A DNA stretch of 64,000 nucleotides from Amphiduros pacificus (lineage: Eukaryota; Annelida; Polychaeta; Phyllodocida; Hesionidae), in the NCBI GenBank assembly GCA_949316495.1, contig OX439008.1:11852032-11916031 (forward strand), in the 5' to 3' direction. A program made the position numbers and the translations under genes. The notes under the pieces are model-generated. The model worked only from the letters and a program-made list of their open reading frames with translations, was not told the origin of the DNA and made no database searches. Within the stretch, counting starts at the first letter, position 1, and every line of letters starts with the position of its first letter. Positions 50,431 to 62,760 of the stretch are shown here, piece after piece.

Positions 50431-52322
50431 ATACCTATCGTGTACAATGTCAGATCTTTATATGATTTCATATGTTTACAGAATCATCAAAAGCATGTGC
50501 TTAGAGCATGCAAACTAATTAAAAAAAACCACTATTTCTGGTAGATCGAGAAAGCACCTAAATGCAAAACCTTTGGAGAAAGATTCACATGCAAACTGTT
50601 TGACAAAGATATTGTAATAGGAGAATTAGACCAGAGAACAGGGCAGCTAGCAGTCGTATTCAATAAATATCAAGTAAAGGAGCTTTAACACTGTAAAAGT
50701 GGCATATGCGGCCCCAACACAGCCTCCGCGAATCAAGCGAGGTCAATTGAGTGTCAAGTCAGGCTCAGAAGAGATGCATCAATTCCACACAGGCTCAGAT
50801 TAGCAAAATAGGTGACATCCTTCTGGCCAGGTATTTTAGAGCTCTCATTTTGGCTGTAGACCTTGTAATTGAGTATTTGACCCCATCTGCGAGGAAGACA
50901 GGTTCCTCCTAGCCACTGACTTAACAAGAACTCACATGTCAATACGCACTCAAACCTGCCTCAGTAGTCATTTAGAAACTAATTGATGACCTTGCTCACA
51001 TACCGATGACTAGCTGTTTGGTTGAGAAAAGGATCAATTATGACCCGAAGATTGACATCTTCAATATTTTAATACTCACAAAGAGGGAAGCATATGACAC
51101 TACATTAGTTGGTATTGACATTTGTGGCATCTTTACATGACATGCTGCAAGTTCATTCATTCTTTTTGTATCCAGAGGTATACAGAAGCTGTGCTCAGGC
51201 TGATCATGACAGAGCACAATACAATCCATTCCCACATTTAACAATGGACCCCACATCATTACTTGCCATAATTATGAGCTCAAAATTATATCATCGCTAG
51301 CATCTATCAATGCATGAAATTATCAATTCACATTGCTCTGAAATACTTCCCAATTGATAGACCAATAATCCCTTGTTTGTTTACTTAAATCTGATGTAAA
51401 CTTATTAATATGAATAACAAGCAAAAAGTCCGATTGATGATTAGCAGAGCAATACAAGAGGAATTTACTTACATTAAACACCATAGACGCAACTGTATCT
51501 ATTTGTGCCATAAACGTTATTCATTACAAGAATAAAGGTTTTTGGAAGATGGACAAAGATTATTTCAGCTTCCCCAAATATTTATTTTGTGTGTTTTTTT
51601 TCTTTTTGGTTTTTTTTTTTTTTGGGGGGGGGACTTTCTGTATGTTTCCCTAATTTGGTTGTCATCCAAGTTACAGACAGAACTCATTTTCCTCTTTAAG
51701 ATTAACTGTTGCTTGTCAATCATATTCAAGTAACGATTCTGAGGAAATTTGATCTCTGACAACAGGATTTCAAGTAATCAAGTACCTTGTCAGTCAATAT
51801 CCGATGCCAATCTTGTTAGAAACAAGATCTTTATTATCTCTCAGCAATGCTTTTGTGTAATGAGGTAAACATGAGGTAATGAGATAAAAAGTAGGTCATT
51901 CTAAGGAAAACATCACCTTTTGTTCTGGTGTAGTGGGTCATTCAGGGGACATCATTTTTGCCATTTTTAAACTTAGGACAAGGGAAATGTTTCTTACAGT
52001 CTATCTTCACCATAATTCATGACATATTTGTACATAATTGGAGTCGAAGTTTTTATGATAATATGCCACCTTAATTAATACTTAATGACCTATATACGTT
52101 ATCGGGATGGTTGGAGCTTACTGGGATGAAAGCCTACACATCTATTATGAAACCATTTCCTGAAAATGTTTTTTTTATCTCATCTGACTTTTCAAAAGAT
52201 TTCAATGTCAAGTGACATAATTATGAGGCTTTATTTCTTTTGGAACAGTAAACATGTACTTCCTGGTCTCCACTGGGCATGCTCAAATTAGTATTATGAC
52301 ATCATAATGAAGGTGTTTACTT
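50431..52322. other. Noncoding stretch
   Basis: No exon is recognised. The interval 50690-51300 is less AT-rich and non-repetitive, with several TAATTGA/CAATTGA-like sites, so it is a possible regulatory element. A T/G homopolymer-rich patch lies at 51590-51640. Confidence 0.4.
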
Positions 52323-52326
52323 TTAA

Positions 52327-52365
52327 CCCCTAAGGGACTAGGCTATCTAAATTTTGTTACTTTGT
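52327..52365 (+). mobile_element. 5' end of a second piggyBac-like MITE
   Basis: Preceded by TTAA (52323-52326), it starts CCCCTAAGGGACTAGGCTAT and continues CTAAATTTTGTT. It matches the first 38 bp of the MITE at 35126. Further sequence does not match, and no clear partner end was found; a weak GGTTAA near 52650 may mark it. Confidence 0.5.
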
Positions 52366-53008
52366 ATGTTTTCCCCATTTTGTTCCAGTTCTGAACACTG
52401 CCACTAGAAGACATTATTGTAGTAAATTAAAGAGGTCAGGGGTCAAATAGAGGTCAAACATTAAACTATAAAGACTGGGTCTATATGATAAATGCAGTCT
52501 TGATCTGTGAGAACACCCTTCGCCACATTTTGCAGTTTTGTACAGGCAGAGCCTCTTAACTTTGCAGTGTATCAAAGTGTCTGCTTAGCAAACTTTGATA
52601 TTTCTCAAAATGCGTAAACATGTTTGCCTATGTACAGCTGATTGTTAACGAGCAATGGTTAATGATAAAGTGTGATCAGTCATGAAATATATAGCTAAAA
52701 TGAATATGTTAAATATATATCATTTCTTGTTTTAGTGGGTTATTTTTACATTTCGAGATGATAAAGATATTCAATCTGTAATACCGAGATTCAAAATGTT
52801 TATAAATGAATTTCAGGTATGTTACATATCCCTCAGGTGTCAATGTGTGATCTGATAAAACCTTAAACGTGTTCAAATACAAAAAAAGCAAGGCAGTTTG
52901 CAGTTAATGAAAAAAGTGATTGTTTTGCTGTAAAACTTTGTTGGAAGTTATCTGGTTCTTTTTTAATGATAATCATATGATAATGATAATCATGTTTTAT
53001 TTCTATAG
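52366..53008. other. AT-rich noncoding stretch
   Basis: Nothing certain is recognised. It may contain the body of the MITE that starts at 52327. Confidence 0.4.
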
Positions 53009-53206
53009 CCTCATACGCTGACTAAGAATGCACCCAATACATGCTGCGTCCTCAAGATTTGTACAATTATTTTGGACAGAAGAAATCGTGAGCACGAAAA
53101 GAGAAATCCCAAGACAATTCTCCAAGCAAATTGCTTTCCGGGTTGTCAGTCTTCTGGTTATAATTTGATTTTGAACGTCGTTAAATTGTCAAATTGTCGT
53201 TCATAG
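53009..53206 (+). other. Weak candidate exon, Cys-rich 65-codon frame
   Basis: The frame opens just after a splice-acceptor-like TTTTATTTCTATAG and stays open for 65 codons. It encodes six cysteines, including NTCCVLKIC and ANCFPGCQSSGYNL. The Cys-Pro-x-Cys spacing vaguely recalls DEG/ENaC extracellular knuckles, but the match is too short to assign. It ends in a stop next to a GT, so the donor is unclear. Chance remains likely. Confidence 0.15.
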
Positions 53207-54554
53207 GTGTAATTTTAAAAGCCCGACATATTAATAAATATTTGAAGTGCTTTATGGTAAGGTTATAAAATTATGAAGGATATTGTTCAATTGCTTTTGC
53301 TTAAGCACAACTTTTGATAGATATTAACGACAAAACCACAAATTACACTCCAGTAACAAACAAACAATTATCCAGTATATCATGTACTGGAATGTCAATG
53401 GTAAACTATTGTACTGGCTGTATTATTTCAACATATTCTCCATGCATACGTCCTATAGTGACGAGGCACTAAAGTGACGAGGGTCAAATGGGCAGGCACG
53501 TCCATATGAGACGTGCTGACGTAGGCCCCCATCGTAGTAGGCTACGATGTAGTAGTAACTGAGGTGTCATAGAGAGGTGTGAAATACCATGAATATTAAG
53601 CTGTTAGCAATATCTCAGTAGGCTCTGTCTACATGTATAGATGTATAGTAGTGTACAGATGTATAGTAGTGTACAACAGTTCTGAACTCCCTGATATAGG
53701 CTAATTGATGACGGTTTAATTTGTTCTGGTGTACTCGTCCACATGCGACGAATGTTGCCTCGTACGTCAATTATTGACGTGATTAGGCAGTACATGCTCG
53801 TCACACTGTTGACGAATTGATGGAAGAATGCACTCATTATTTCAAGTACATATACTATCTCCGACGATATTGAGGTTATAATCTCAGGTCTTTGTATTTA
53901 CCCGTCTGTCTTTTGTCTAATCAAGTACCCAGTACATTGTATTTAATCAAATATCTCTGTTCTCAATCATATGATTAAGAGACATGCTTTGTGGGTGTCG
54001 CATCGCTCGTATTAAGTATAAGCAGAGGATGGCACGATGCATTGATCCTCATGCAGATTCCCATGACATATCAGGTGTCTGCTTCATGAGAATAGAATTC
54101 CTCAACAAAAAAGCTTCTCAATAGAGAGGCAAAGCACCATGGGAAATGGGACAGCTCTTATAGATATACACACATACACGAATCCGCTAAAATGAAACTT
54201 TCTGAGAAATCCGCCTACGCTGTTCACATGATCAAAGAAAACGCATTTCAATAAATCCTATCTGCAGAATATATTATTAAGGTTTAACTTACATAAACAT
54301 CAAACAGGTTAGTGGTATGTATTTGTTACTATAGTGATGTCCTTAGATAACAACAACGCACTCTCGCTAACTTGATATTTCCCTATTTTCATTAGAGAAA
54401 TCAATATATCAAAGCTTAACCATTCACTACACCTAAAAACAATTCTGTGGAAACGTATATTTTTGTATTTCTTTGTAATTGTGTGATTAATATTTCAAAT
54501 GATTTGAAAATTATACAAAATGCTGCTTATCTGTAATTGAAGATGAATATGCAT
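53207..54554. other. Noncoding stretch
   Basis: A short 8-bp inverted repeat (CATCGTAG / CTACGATG) lies near 53530, and a small GTATAGTAGTGTACA duplication near 53642. Nothing else is recognised. Confidence 0.45.
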
Positions 54555-54881
54555 TTAATGTATTTGCATAAACATATTAGAGTATGATACCGAATAATCA
54601 TTTAAATGGATCACTGGTGGTGAAAATAAGTAAATGTCATCTTCAGATTCCCACCCTTTAAGTAAATTTCTGAAATAAGAAAATTCCTCTTTTTCCTCTT
54701 CCAACGTTCCATATGTATCAGCTTTTTCTTCAATGAGTACAGGCAAAACTGCTGTTACTTGTCTATGTGCAAATAATGTGACATTCCTTTCAAAAATAAT
54801 AATTTGTACAAGTGTGAATATTTGATATTGTTTAATTAATTTAAGATTAGTACTATCACTGATATTAATACCATCATTTGT
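54555..54881 (-). other. Weak candidate exon, 108-codon open frame without early ATG
   Basis: The minus-strand frame is stop-free for 108 codons, with acidic protein-like sequence (LIEEKADTYGTLEEEKEEF, LLKGWESEDDIYLF). No methionine occurs until near the end, so it could only be an internal exon or a relic. AG acceptors exist at suitable places. In DNA this AT-rich, a few frames of this length are expected by chance in 64 kb. Confidence 0.15.
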
Positions 54882-55732
54882 TTATCTTCCCAAAAACATA
54901 ACATATTGGCGTTGTTTAGGAGTGAGACACCGCCATACTATATGCACCAGAAGTCAGTCAGGATTTGTCTGGATTCTCCACGTTTCCTTGAGACCTCCAT
55001 TAGCGCGGACACCAGTGGACAAGCAATCGCGCAGTACAACATGACATACAAAATTGCCACTGCTGCCTCCCACTTCGCTTGATAATGGGGGAGCCAGTGC
55101 GCGGACAATACAACATGTCACAACAATTAGGTGTCAGAGCTACAGGTTAGCCTGCTATATCTAAGGTGTCCCTCTGCCAGGGAGGTCCCAACACAACCAG
55201 ATTTCACACATAAAATCTGAGCTTTTTATGAGGATTCTTGAGGTAAGCAAATGATTGTTCAACAACTAACTCGCTCGCTGATAATCAATTTGAATAATTG
55301 AAAATCAAATTTTTCAAGAAAGGCAAATAATTAATTTATATTCTAGGGACAATATATTTAAAGAGCAACAAAAACACAATATCTTGCGAATGGAGGCATG
55401 TGTTTTTTGTTTGGATATTTCAATTAAAATTGTTTTCATAAATTCGCTTTATGTTTTTCTTCAATAACTTTTTTGTGTTGCTGTATCGTGCAGAGCAATC
55501 CATTTCTCCCAAATTACATTTTCTTGATCACCAATTTTCTGATGACATACCAATAATTTATTATGTATCACCAATATAGAGCATGACAGATATTTCCATG
55601 ACCTAATTTACCTCCAAATATAGATAAAGCATTATGACTTGTTTCATGTGACAAGTATGGCCAAATGACAGGTCTGTTTGTTCTTGGAATAAAACACATA
55701 AAATATTCAATTGTAACAATATAATACTGTAT
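54882..55732. other. Noncoding stretch with a moderately GC-rich patch
   Basis: The interval 54900-55220 is less AT-rich than its surroundings and non-repetitive. It could be regulatory or an untranslated exon; no motif decides. Confidence 0.35.

Positions 55733-55784
<52 letters not shown>
55733..55784. repeat. (CA)n(TA)n compound microsatellite
   Basis: About 10 CA units pass directly into about 16 TA units. Confidence 0.95.
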
Positions 55785-55787
<3 letters not shown>

Positions 55788-56962
55788 TTCCTGAAATATA
55801 AATTAAACATGTGTTTATCATGCTAGGATATTCACATAGAGAGCAAGTATCCCCTTTCCAGAACATGCTTGGGTCTAAATCGAGTTAGAAATATTTCTTC
55901 TGTGTTTTGGCTCTGTTCTGGGTTGTCATCACAGGGCATGCTATACTTTAAATAGATTCTTTCATTTAATTCCCCAAAATATTTCAAAGCTGATACTTGT
56001 TTGTTCTAACTGAAAACTAAATACAGAGGTGTTCGAATTTGTGGAGAATAATATTGAAACATTGCAGTAATGTATGTCAGTGAAATAAATCTACCTTATA
56101 TAAGAGGTATGGTTTAAACTGATGTTGGCAGATTTCTTATCATTTCATGTCAAAAGATCGTTGGAATTTTCAATAAAATATTACTGATAATTGTTAAGAA
56201 CATCAGAAAGTGAGAGACCAATTTAATAATCTTCAATCAAAACTTCTTAATTCCCGCCATTTGAATGTTTGGAGACAACTACCAGACTTCGTACTTCACC
56301 TTAGACACTCAGCTCGGCAGCCGTTGATCTACTTTATCGCCATGAAGCCCGCACAAAACAAATTGACAAGACTACCATCTCCTAGATGTGATCTTTCTGC
56401 CTTGAACCTGACTAAAAGGCCTAAATGGACCTGTTCTGTTGACTGCGGCCTTGGATTGCCATTTGTTGCCTTCTGACAGATGCTTTAAATGAGCAGGATC
56501 ATCAGATCACATGACCCGCCATCATCACGTGACTTACATATGCAGTTGACATCGCGGTTATGGTCGTCCATAAACCTTAAGCTTGAGATGGCTCATAACT
56601 GTAAAGAAGATTTACTACGCTATTTGTCAAGGGACGAGCAGCTGCACTTCAGGTATCTTGATAAATGTGGCTAAACTTTTTGTTTGTTCTTTGGGAATGA
56701 ACAATATATTTTGGCTACCAAAATATTTAAAAATGTCTTTCTTGGATCATGATTTTTAGAGAAATTATTGGCGATATATTTGATTTGGTCAAGAACAAAA
56801 TGTCTAGTCTTTTTCTATATTTATTTATTTTTTTAAATATAAATCTGGCTTGAAATCAAAGCCATTTTAAATCAAAGCGCACAACAAGCTGGAAAGCAAG
56901 AAAACATTACAGATAATTAAGTTATATAATAGATCAATGGTTAATATATTTATATATATATG
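55785..56962. other. Noncoding stretch with GC-richer patch 56210-56660
   Basis: The patch has two consecutive plus-strand frames (56210-56476, 56489-56674) and E-box-like sites (CACGTGAC, CACATGAC). No protein family is recognised. Conserved noncoding or untranslated sequence is as likely as coding. Confidence 0.35.
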
Positions 56963-57030
56963 AGATGTACCCGATATCAGATGTACCCGATATCAGATGT
57001 ACCCGATATCAACCAGATGTACCAGATAAG
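56963..57030 (+). repeat. 16-bp tandem repeat, three to four copies
   Basis: Unit AGATGTACCCGATATC, three exact copies and one degenerate. Confidence 0.95.
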
Positions 57031-57749
57031 GGTTCGTCCTTGTATTGGTTTGGATATGGACATTTCTCTCAGAGGAAATTTAATGTTTCCTTGTTGAACT
57101 GAAAGTGCGTCATAGTGTTTCCGTAGTGACAATTCTCAGCTGCATTGTGGCAGGATGTCTTCTCTATATTCTAAGCATCCCTCTACAAGATGCCGTCTAT
57201 TTTAGAAACTCTCCTATTTTCATTGGTAGTTCAATGGATAACGCTTTGAATTAAATCTTTAAATAAAGTCAAGATAGTATTTCATACATTATAAAATCAA
57301 ATATGATATTTTATTAGTCATATATGATAAGGTAGATGATATTTCATAGATGCTTGATTAGTTGTATATCTGGTCAGATATATTTTTGCTTGCGCACCTT
57401 CATACCTTTGGTGGCAGGGACTAATATGATAGAGAACTTCTGCTATGGACGGTACCACACATCAAAAAGGTGAACTTTGCCAATTTCAAACTGTTAACAG
57501 GAAAGCCAAGATAAGAAGTGAGTTGTGTGTTGTTTGCATCGGATTGAGATCAAGCAAGTGGTGGGAATATGTCAGATGTGTTGAGCACGAGCCATCGCGA
57601 TAGACAATGGCCATTGCATGCTGTAAATTTCCAAGAATGTCACTGATAAATAAATGCTTGTCATGACATAATGACAAATACATGCATGTATACAGAAATA
57701 CGACAATGGTCATTGTGGGGTTTTGAATACCACGGTGTCTTTGTGATTA
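57031..57749. other. Noncoding stretch
   Basis: Nothing is recognised. Confidence 0.5.
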
Positions 57750-57835
57750 TTTGGGGTTTTCCACCTCTTACAACATTATTTCAGTCATTTCACGACGAGA
57801 CCGACTTGGAGCAGACATTATGCTGCCTCATTGTA
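57750..57835 (-). mobile_element. 3' fragment of the AAAC-tailed SINE
   Basis: On the minus strand it reads GAGGCAGCATAATGTCTGCT, GGTCTCGTCGTGAAATGACT, GAAATAATGTTGTAAGAGGT and AAAACCCCAAA. This is the last third of the SINE seen at 17887 and 37725. The head is absent. Confidence 0.8.
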
Positions 57836-59940
57836 TCACTGACCGTGGCCCTTAAGCTATATGATAGACCAGTGGTTATTGTAATTCTGGACAAATGACC
57901 ATCTATGCGATTCCTTTTGCCAATATCAAAAATCACACGTCTTATTTGAATTATACGGATCAGCCTAAAATTATTGTGTTTTGATCCAAACCATATTCTA
58001 GTCTTAGAATACATTCTACCATGTTCTAGCGTTCTATTTTCTCAGCAAAGCAAATCCCTATATGTTCGTTCTTGTTAACTAATGGCACAATAAAACATAC
58101 TCTTTTCTTCCACAATAATGTCTTAATTTCATTGAGAGATACTTCAGAAAAGGCATTCGTCTGTTTTCGGCCACGCCCTTTCAGCAACAATGGTTATATC
58201 TGGTCAACTGTATAGCCTTTTAATCAGTGTCAAAGTAATCCACCGCCCGCTCCCTGACCTTCACTTATATAATCAAGAAAGACAAAGATCCTTTGCTCTT
58301 CCAATCGTGGTACTGGTATAGAAATTAATGATCCATTCTGCGTTCTCATCCCCTAAACCTGAAACTAAGAAGGTTTAAAAAAATTTAGGTTCAAAACACA
58401 TACATATTGAGATGAGAGTGCATTTATTGACAACTGTGCTGACACATTTCCAAGAAGTATAACGTATGAGTAAACTGTGAAGAAAAATACGGCTAATCAT
58501 ATCATTAGCGTGTGAAAAACCTGAAGGTAAACCTTGTAACTGTTCCGTATTGCCCAGTCACACCAGAACAGCTACTTAACTACGTGGATACTGTGTGACA
58601 AAACAACATCGACAGACGCAGTAAGGATTATTGGAAGGTGAAAACGGGTAGCGGGTGCTCCAGATGAACGCCATGGTCGCCTCGTATGCGCAAGCTCAAA
58701 GCGAGCGCCATGGTCATTTGCCATGTTAGTGCAAAGCGAGCCTTATTTGCACAAAACATGCGACGCAGTAAGGTCTTCTCAAATGCGCGATCAAACTTAA
58801 AACTCGATTGTTTGTTTGCTCTGTTGTAGCGTCAAGAGCGTGATAAGATCACGCTAATAACTCTGTAAGTTTACATTGTCACAAATTTCCGGATAGTTTT
58901 AAGCAACAGGAGTTCGATTTGTCAAACACTGGGGCGCACAGCGAGCTCTGGCCTGTCTCGGTGAAGTGGACATGTAGTAGCTCCTTTATGCTTGAAGCTC
59001 TACATGTATGAGGCCGGCAGAGATTGGTCATTTGTGCAGGATTGCCCCTGTGGTAGGTGGACAATATGGTAAAGTGTGGGGAGACAAGTGCCTCTTATAC
59101 TCCACTCACTTGTATAATTGCCAATTTTCCCAGAAGCAACAGGTGATAACATTTTCTCTTGAATTACTAATTCCTTCTTGGAAAAGATAATAAATGGAAT
59201 TTTCAACATTTGACACCATGAGGCCTCTCACAACCATGAAATACAATTTGCACCAATAAAGAATGTGTAAAGTGACTCACTCTCCTGTTTCACATATCTC
59301 ACCAGGACCAGCATGCCATCTCATGGTAGATCCGTATGACATTTTTGTGAAGATATGAAGGAAAATGAGGAGTCTTTCAAAAATCATAATATATAAATAA
59401 TCAGTCTTATCAGTCTTTCAGTTTTTGTTTGTTTCGATTTTTTGTTTGTTTATTTATTTGTTTTTGTAGTTTTACATTATTTTCTATATTATGTCAACTA
59501 TATCATGATGACTAGAACAGTGACTGTTATTGCCTTGGTCTTTGTTTATGACATGATATATCTTGAGTTTGTGTGTGTGTGTGTGTTTTATGACGCTTTT
59601 TGTCTCGCCTGTGACAGTTGTCAAGACCAAGATGTCCCTTTTCGTCTGCCTGTCTGTCCGTCTGTCAAGAGCCATATTCAGTGGCTATTATTGACAGTGC
59701 ATTTATCATCGGAGGAACAGTCTTGAGCTAGTTACCAAGACAAATGTCATGCTTCAGTGAACAATCACACTTCAGTGAGCAAATCAACATTTTGCAGAAC
59801 ATTTAAGTATATTTCATATCGCCTATAATACAGCATCTAGCTCCTTGGTGGAAGTATGTATCCTACGAAAAGTTGGAAAAGTTATGCATGAATGAGCAGT
59901 CACGCCTCAGTGAACACTCAAATAACTTTGAAGTAATTGA
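57836..59940. other. Noncoding stretch
   Basis: No exon or mobile element is recognised. GC-richer patches at 58600-58790 and 58900-59120 lack protein motifs. Confidence 0.45.
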
Positions 59941-59944
59941 GCTG

Positions 59945-60465
59945 GGTTTTTTGTTTTTTATTTTATTTTATTTTATTTTATTATTTTTTTTTTATTTATT
60001 GATTAATTTTTGTTTTTGCTTTTTGTTTTGTTTTTTTTGGCTAGATGATACACTTTGATCAACCGTATTGGTATTAATATTTAACATTTACCATTAAGAC
60101 ATAAAACTCTCTTTTATTTTGGCTAGTATACACATCCAAGCTTGAAACTTTGTGAAAATGTGTTCTTTTGATCTATTAATGCTAGAATTTGCAGTCATCA
60201 GTGATCACTTTAAATAAGCCATTGACGTTTCACAGTGACTGTGTTGAATGGAGCTGTTGCTTGGATTGTGAAGCTTGATGTATAATACCGTAATCTGGTG
60301 TCATTGATGAAAGTCATGCCTCAGTGACCAGTCATGCCAGAGCAAACACGTAAAATACATTGAGTGAATAAGATGGATGGATTGTGCAGACAATAGCAGT
60401 TAAATGATGATTCTTGAGAAATGACTTTAATATGAATGATGAACTTCCTTTTTTTGCTCTTATGA

Positions 60466-60500
<35 letters not shown>
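59945..60500. repeat. T-rich tracts
   Basis: TTTTA repeats and T runs lie at 59945-60040, and a pure T run of about 30 nt at 60470-60500. The latter could be the poly-A tail of a minus-strand retroposon, but no body was recognised. Confidence 0.8.
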
Positions 60501-62129
60501 CATGAATGCCTGTCTCTTCGTCTGTCCATCTGTCCATCTGCCAATGGAATCAAAGATACTGAGAGAATCGACTGACTGTATAATGTTTACTAGTTTGTGA
60601 TATATTTATAACCTTTTATAGTGTTATAAAAGACTCACATCTACAAACTGATATTCATGATAACATAGTGTTGGTCCTCTGCCAATCTCTCCGACCAATG
60701 ATTAAATATAGTGGAGTTGTACAGTTCTGGTTCTAGTAAAGTCGTACAGTTCCGGTGTGTACTTTTCAATGGGGGAAAAACAACATGGAGATTGGCACTC
60801 AGCCTATCGAAAATTGTATATGGCTCTGACAATAGATTGTCATGTCCTATTGAAGCGAGACAATAGGATCAGGTGCCTCACTTTTTTATATTTACCAATA
60901 TAAACACATGAAATAGTATATCTTCATAATGTCATTGTTTTATATTTAGTATGTCAACAAAGAAATGAACACATTTTATTTTTGTAAAAATGTACTTTCA
61001 AAGATATATAGAAAATGTCAACTCAATACGTTTTCTCAAAATATAGAAATGCCTGTCTTCTAGATAATCTAGTTATTCTAATAGGATACATTTTAAATGA
61101 CGAACATGAAGTCTCTTGAGGACAAGAATCGCATTGGTTTTTCCGACATATATGGTTACATGACTATATGAAGATTTCCATGCCGAATTTAACTACATCA
61201 AGATAGTTATATCATAATACGCTAAATAAGCGAAATGAGATGAATGAGATGCATACACGGAAAGAGTGCTCAATAACTCTGTTTGGGAGTAAAGCTGAGA
61301 TCAGATGAAATGCATAATGCGAGGAGATGGAGATGGGGACTAGCAGATGTTATCTCTTAATGAGCACTGCACTTAATTCAATCTCTAGTTCGGCGGAATA
61401 CAATACCTCTGAAACTAACTTCATGCATTTGCTACAGACAGATAAAACTACAAATTGCCATGACATTTGACAAAAGACTGAGAGATATTTATAGCTAAAA
61501 AATCTTTTAAACATTTTCATGGGAGGGAATATTTTTCCTACACACATCCAATGGATTAGATATTGCTGGTTATGAGTTAATATCCTTTATGATCTCGCGT
61601 AGATTGTTAATTGGGGCACCGTCAGGAAACTCTAATCGTCATGAAACGCAGTTTAGTTGTTTGTATGAATTCTGCAATTTTTTTCCACAAAACATATATA
61701 ATATGGATGCATTTTCAACCATTTATAAGGTAAGTAAATATTGCCGTTGGTCTGTGCTTCAATGCTTCATTGTTTCCATATCTTACAGTGATGGAAAGAC
61801 AAAGGCCTTTTGTTTGCATAATGACAATGGCATAAACAGCGTGCGCATGTACATGTAAACAAAACATGATGATAGATCCATGTTTTTCCACATAAAATGT
61901 GTTATTTTATCTAATACCTGTTTATGTAATATTATCATTAGACTTCTGATGATGGGAATGATAACTTGAAGATAAATCAGATTTTCAGTTCTTTACATAA
62001 TATAAATGTTTACACACTAATCATTGGAATCAAATATCATTACCAATCAAATTACCCCAGCACAAACTGCTTAACTGACCATTGATCTAGTACAAACACC
62101 TAATTAGTAACGGTTTGCTTACAATGGGG
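60501..62129. other. AT-rich noncoding stretch
   Basis: Nothing is recognised. Confidence 0.5.
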
Positions 62130-62430
62130 CACTTTCAGATTGGGAAAATGGAGTGATGTGGCTTACAGAGGCCGGTTTGTCCATTGGTTTTGTCTATTGG
62201 TTTTGCCTAACATCCTTACGGACCACAATATTATTTTCATTCTTGTGTGACTACATAGTCCTTGGCATTTTCAGCAAAACACCATAATTCTGGCAGGTCT
62301 GTTTTAAATAATTTCAGGGAGATATCTTGTTTGTATCACAATTTCATGACACATATCATTTTAACATACCCCAAATCTCTTAGAATAGCCTGTGACCTCG
62401 TGAAAGCTTTGAAGTGGATTTATTGTCATC
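62130..62430 (-). mobile_element. Relic related to the interior of the 34.4-37.5-kb transposon
   Basis: Its reverse complement aligns with 36180-36490: GAGGTCACAGGC, TTTGGGGTATGTT, TTGTGATACAA, TTTTGCTGAAA, ATTGTGGTC, GAGTGATTTGGCT-like blocks in the same order. The two copies are substantially diverged, and both are disrupted by stops. Confidence 0.65.
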
Positions 62431-62605
62431 ACTTATTCCCGGTCCCAGGCTGCCCTGCCGATCAATCAAGCAGGGCCTCTATATTCTCAGGACCTCAGGT
62501 CACCGTCCAGCAGGACTGCAAAAGTCAAGCCCTGGAGAAATTCTTTTGGGATTGGCCAGTAGAAGTGGGCTGCACTATATGATAGGTGGGTTATTATAAA
62601 CTAAT

Positions 62606-62760
62606 GGAATTGTCACAGAGATAATTCCTTTTTTACAAGTGTAGGGCAGGAAAACTGGCACTTAGATAACCCTCTGGTGGTGAAATAAGATAGGCGGCGC
62701 CACCAGTCCCCCAAAGTGACCTACATATGGACATTCATGCACTCTGATCACATCAAAGAC
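62606..62760 (-). repeat. Interspersed repeat R, copy 2 (inverted)
   Basis: The reverse complement matches 20410-20565, including GAGTGCATGAATGT, GTAGGTCAC, GACTGGTG, GCCGCCTATCTTAT, AGAGGGTTATCT, TTTCCTGCCCT and ACTTGTAAAA. The hairpin arms GGAATTGTC / GATAATTCC carry one mismatch here. It lies beside the transposon relic at 62130-62430, so R may be part of that element family. Confidence 0.8.

Noticed and set aside
60470-60500. Poly-T as the tail of a minus-strand processed pseudogene
   Set aside because: No recognisable gene body or target duplication next to it.
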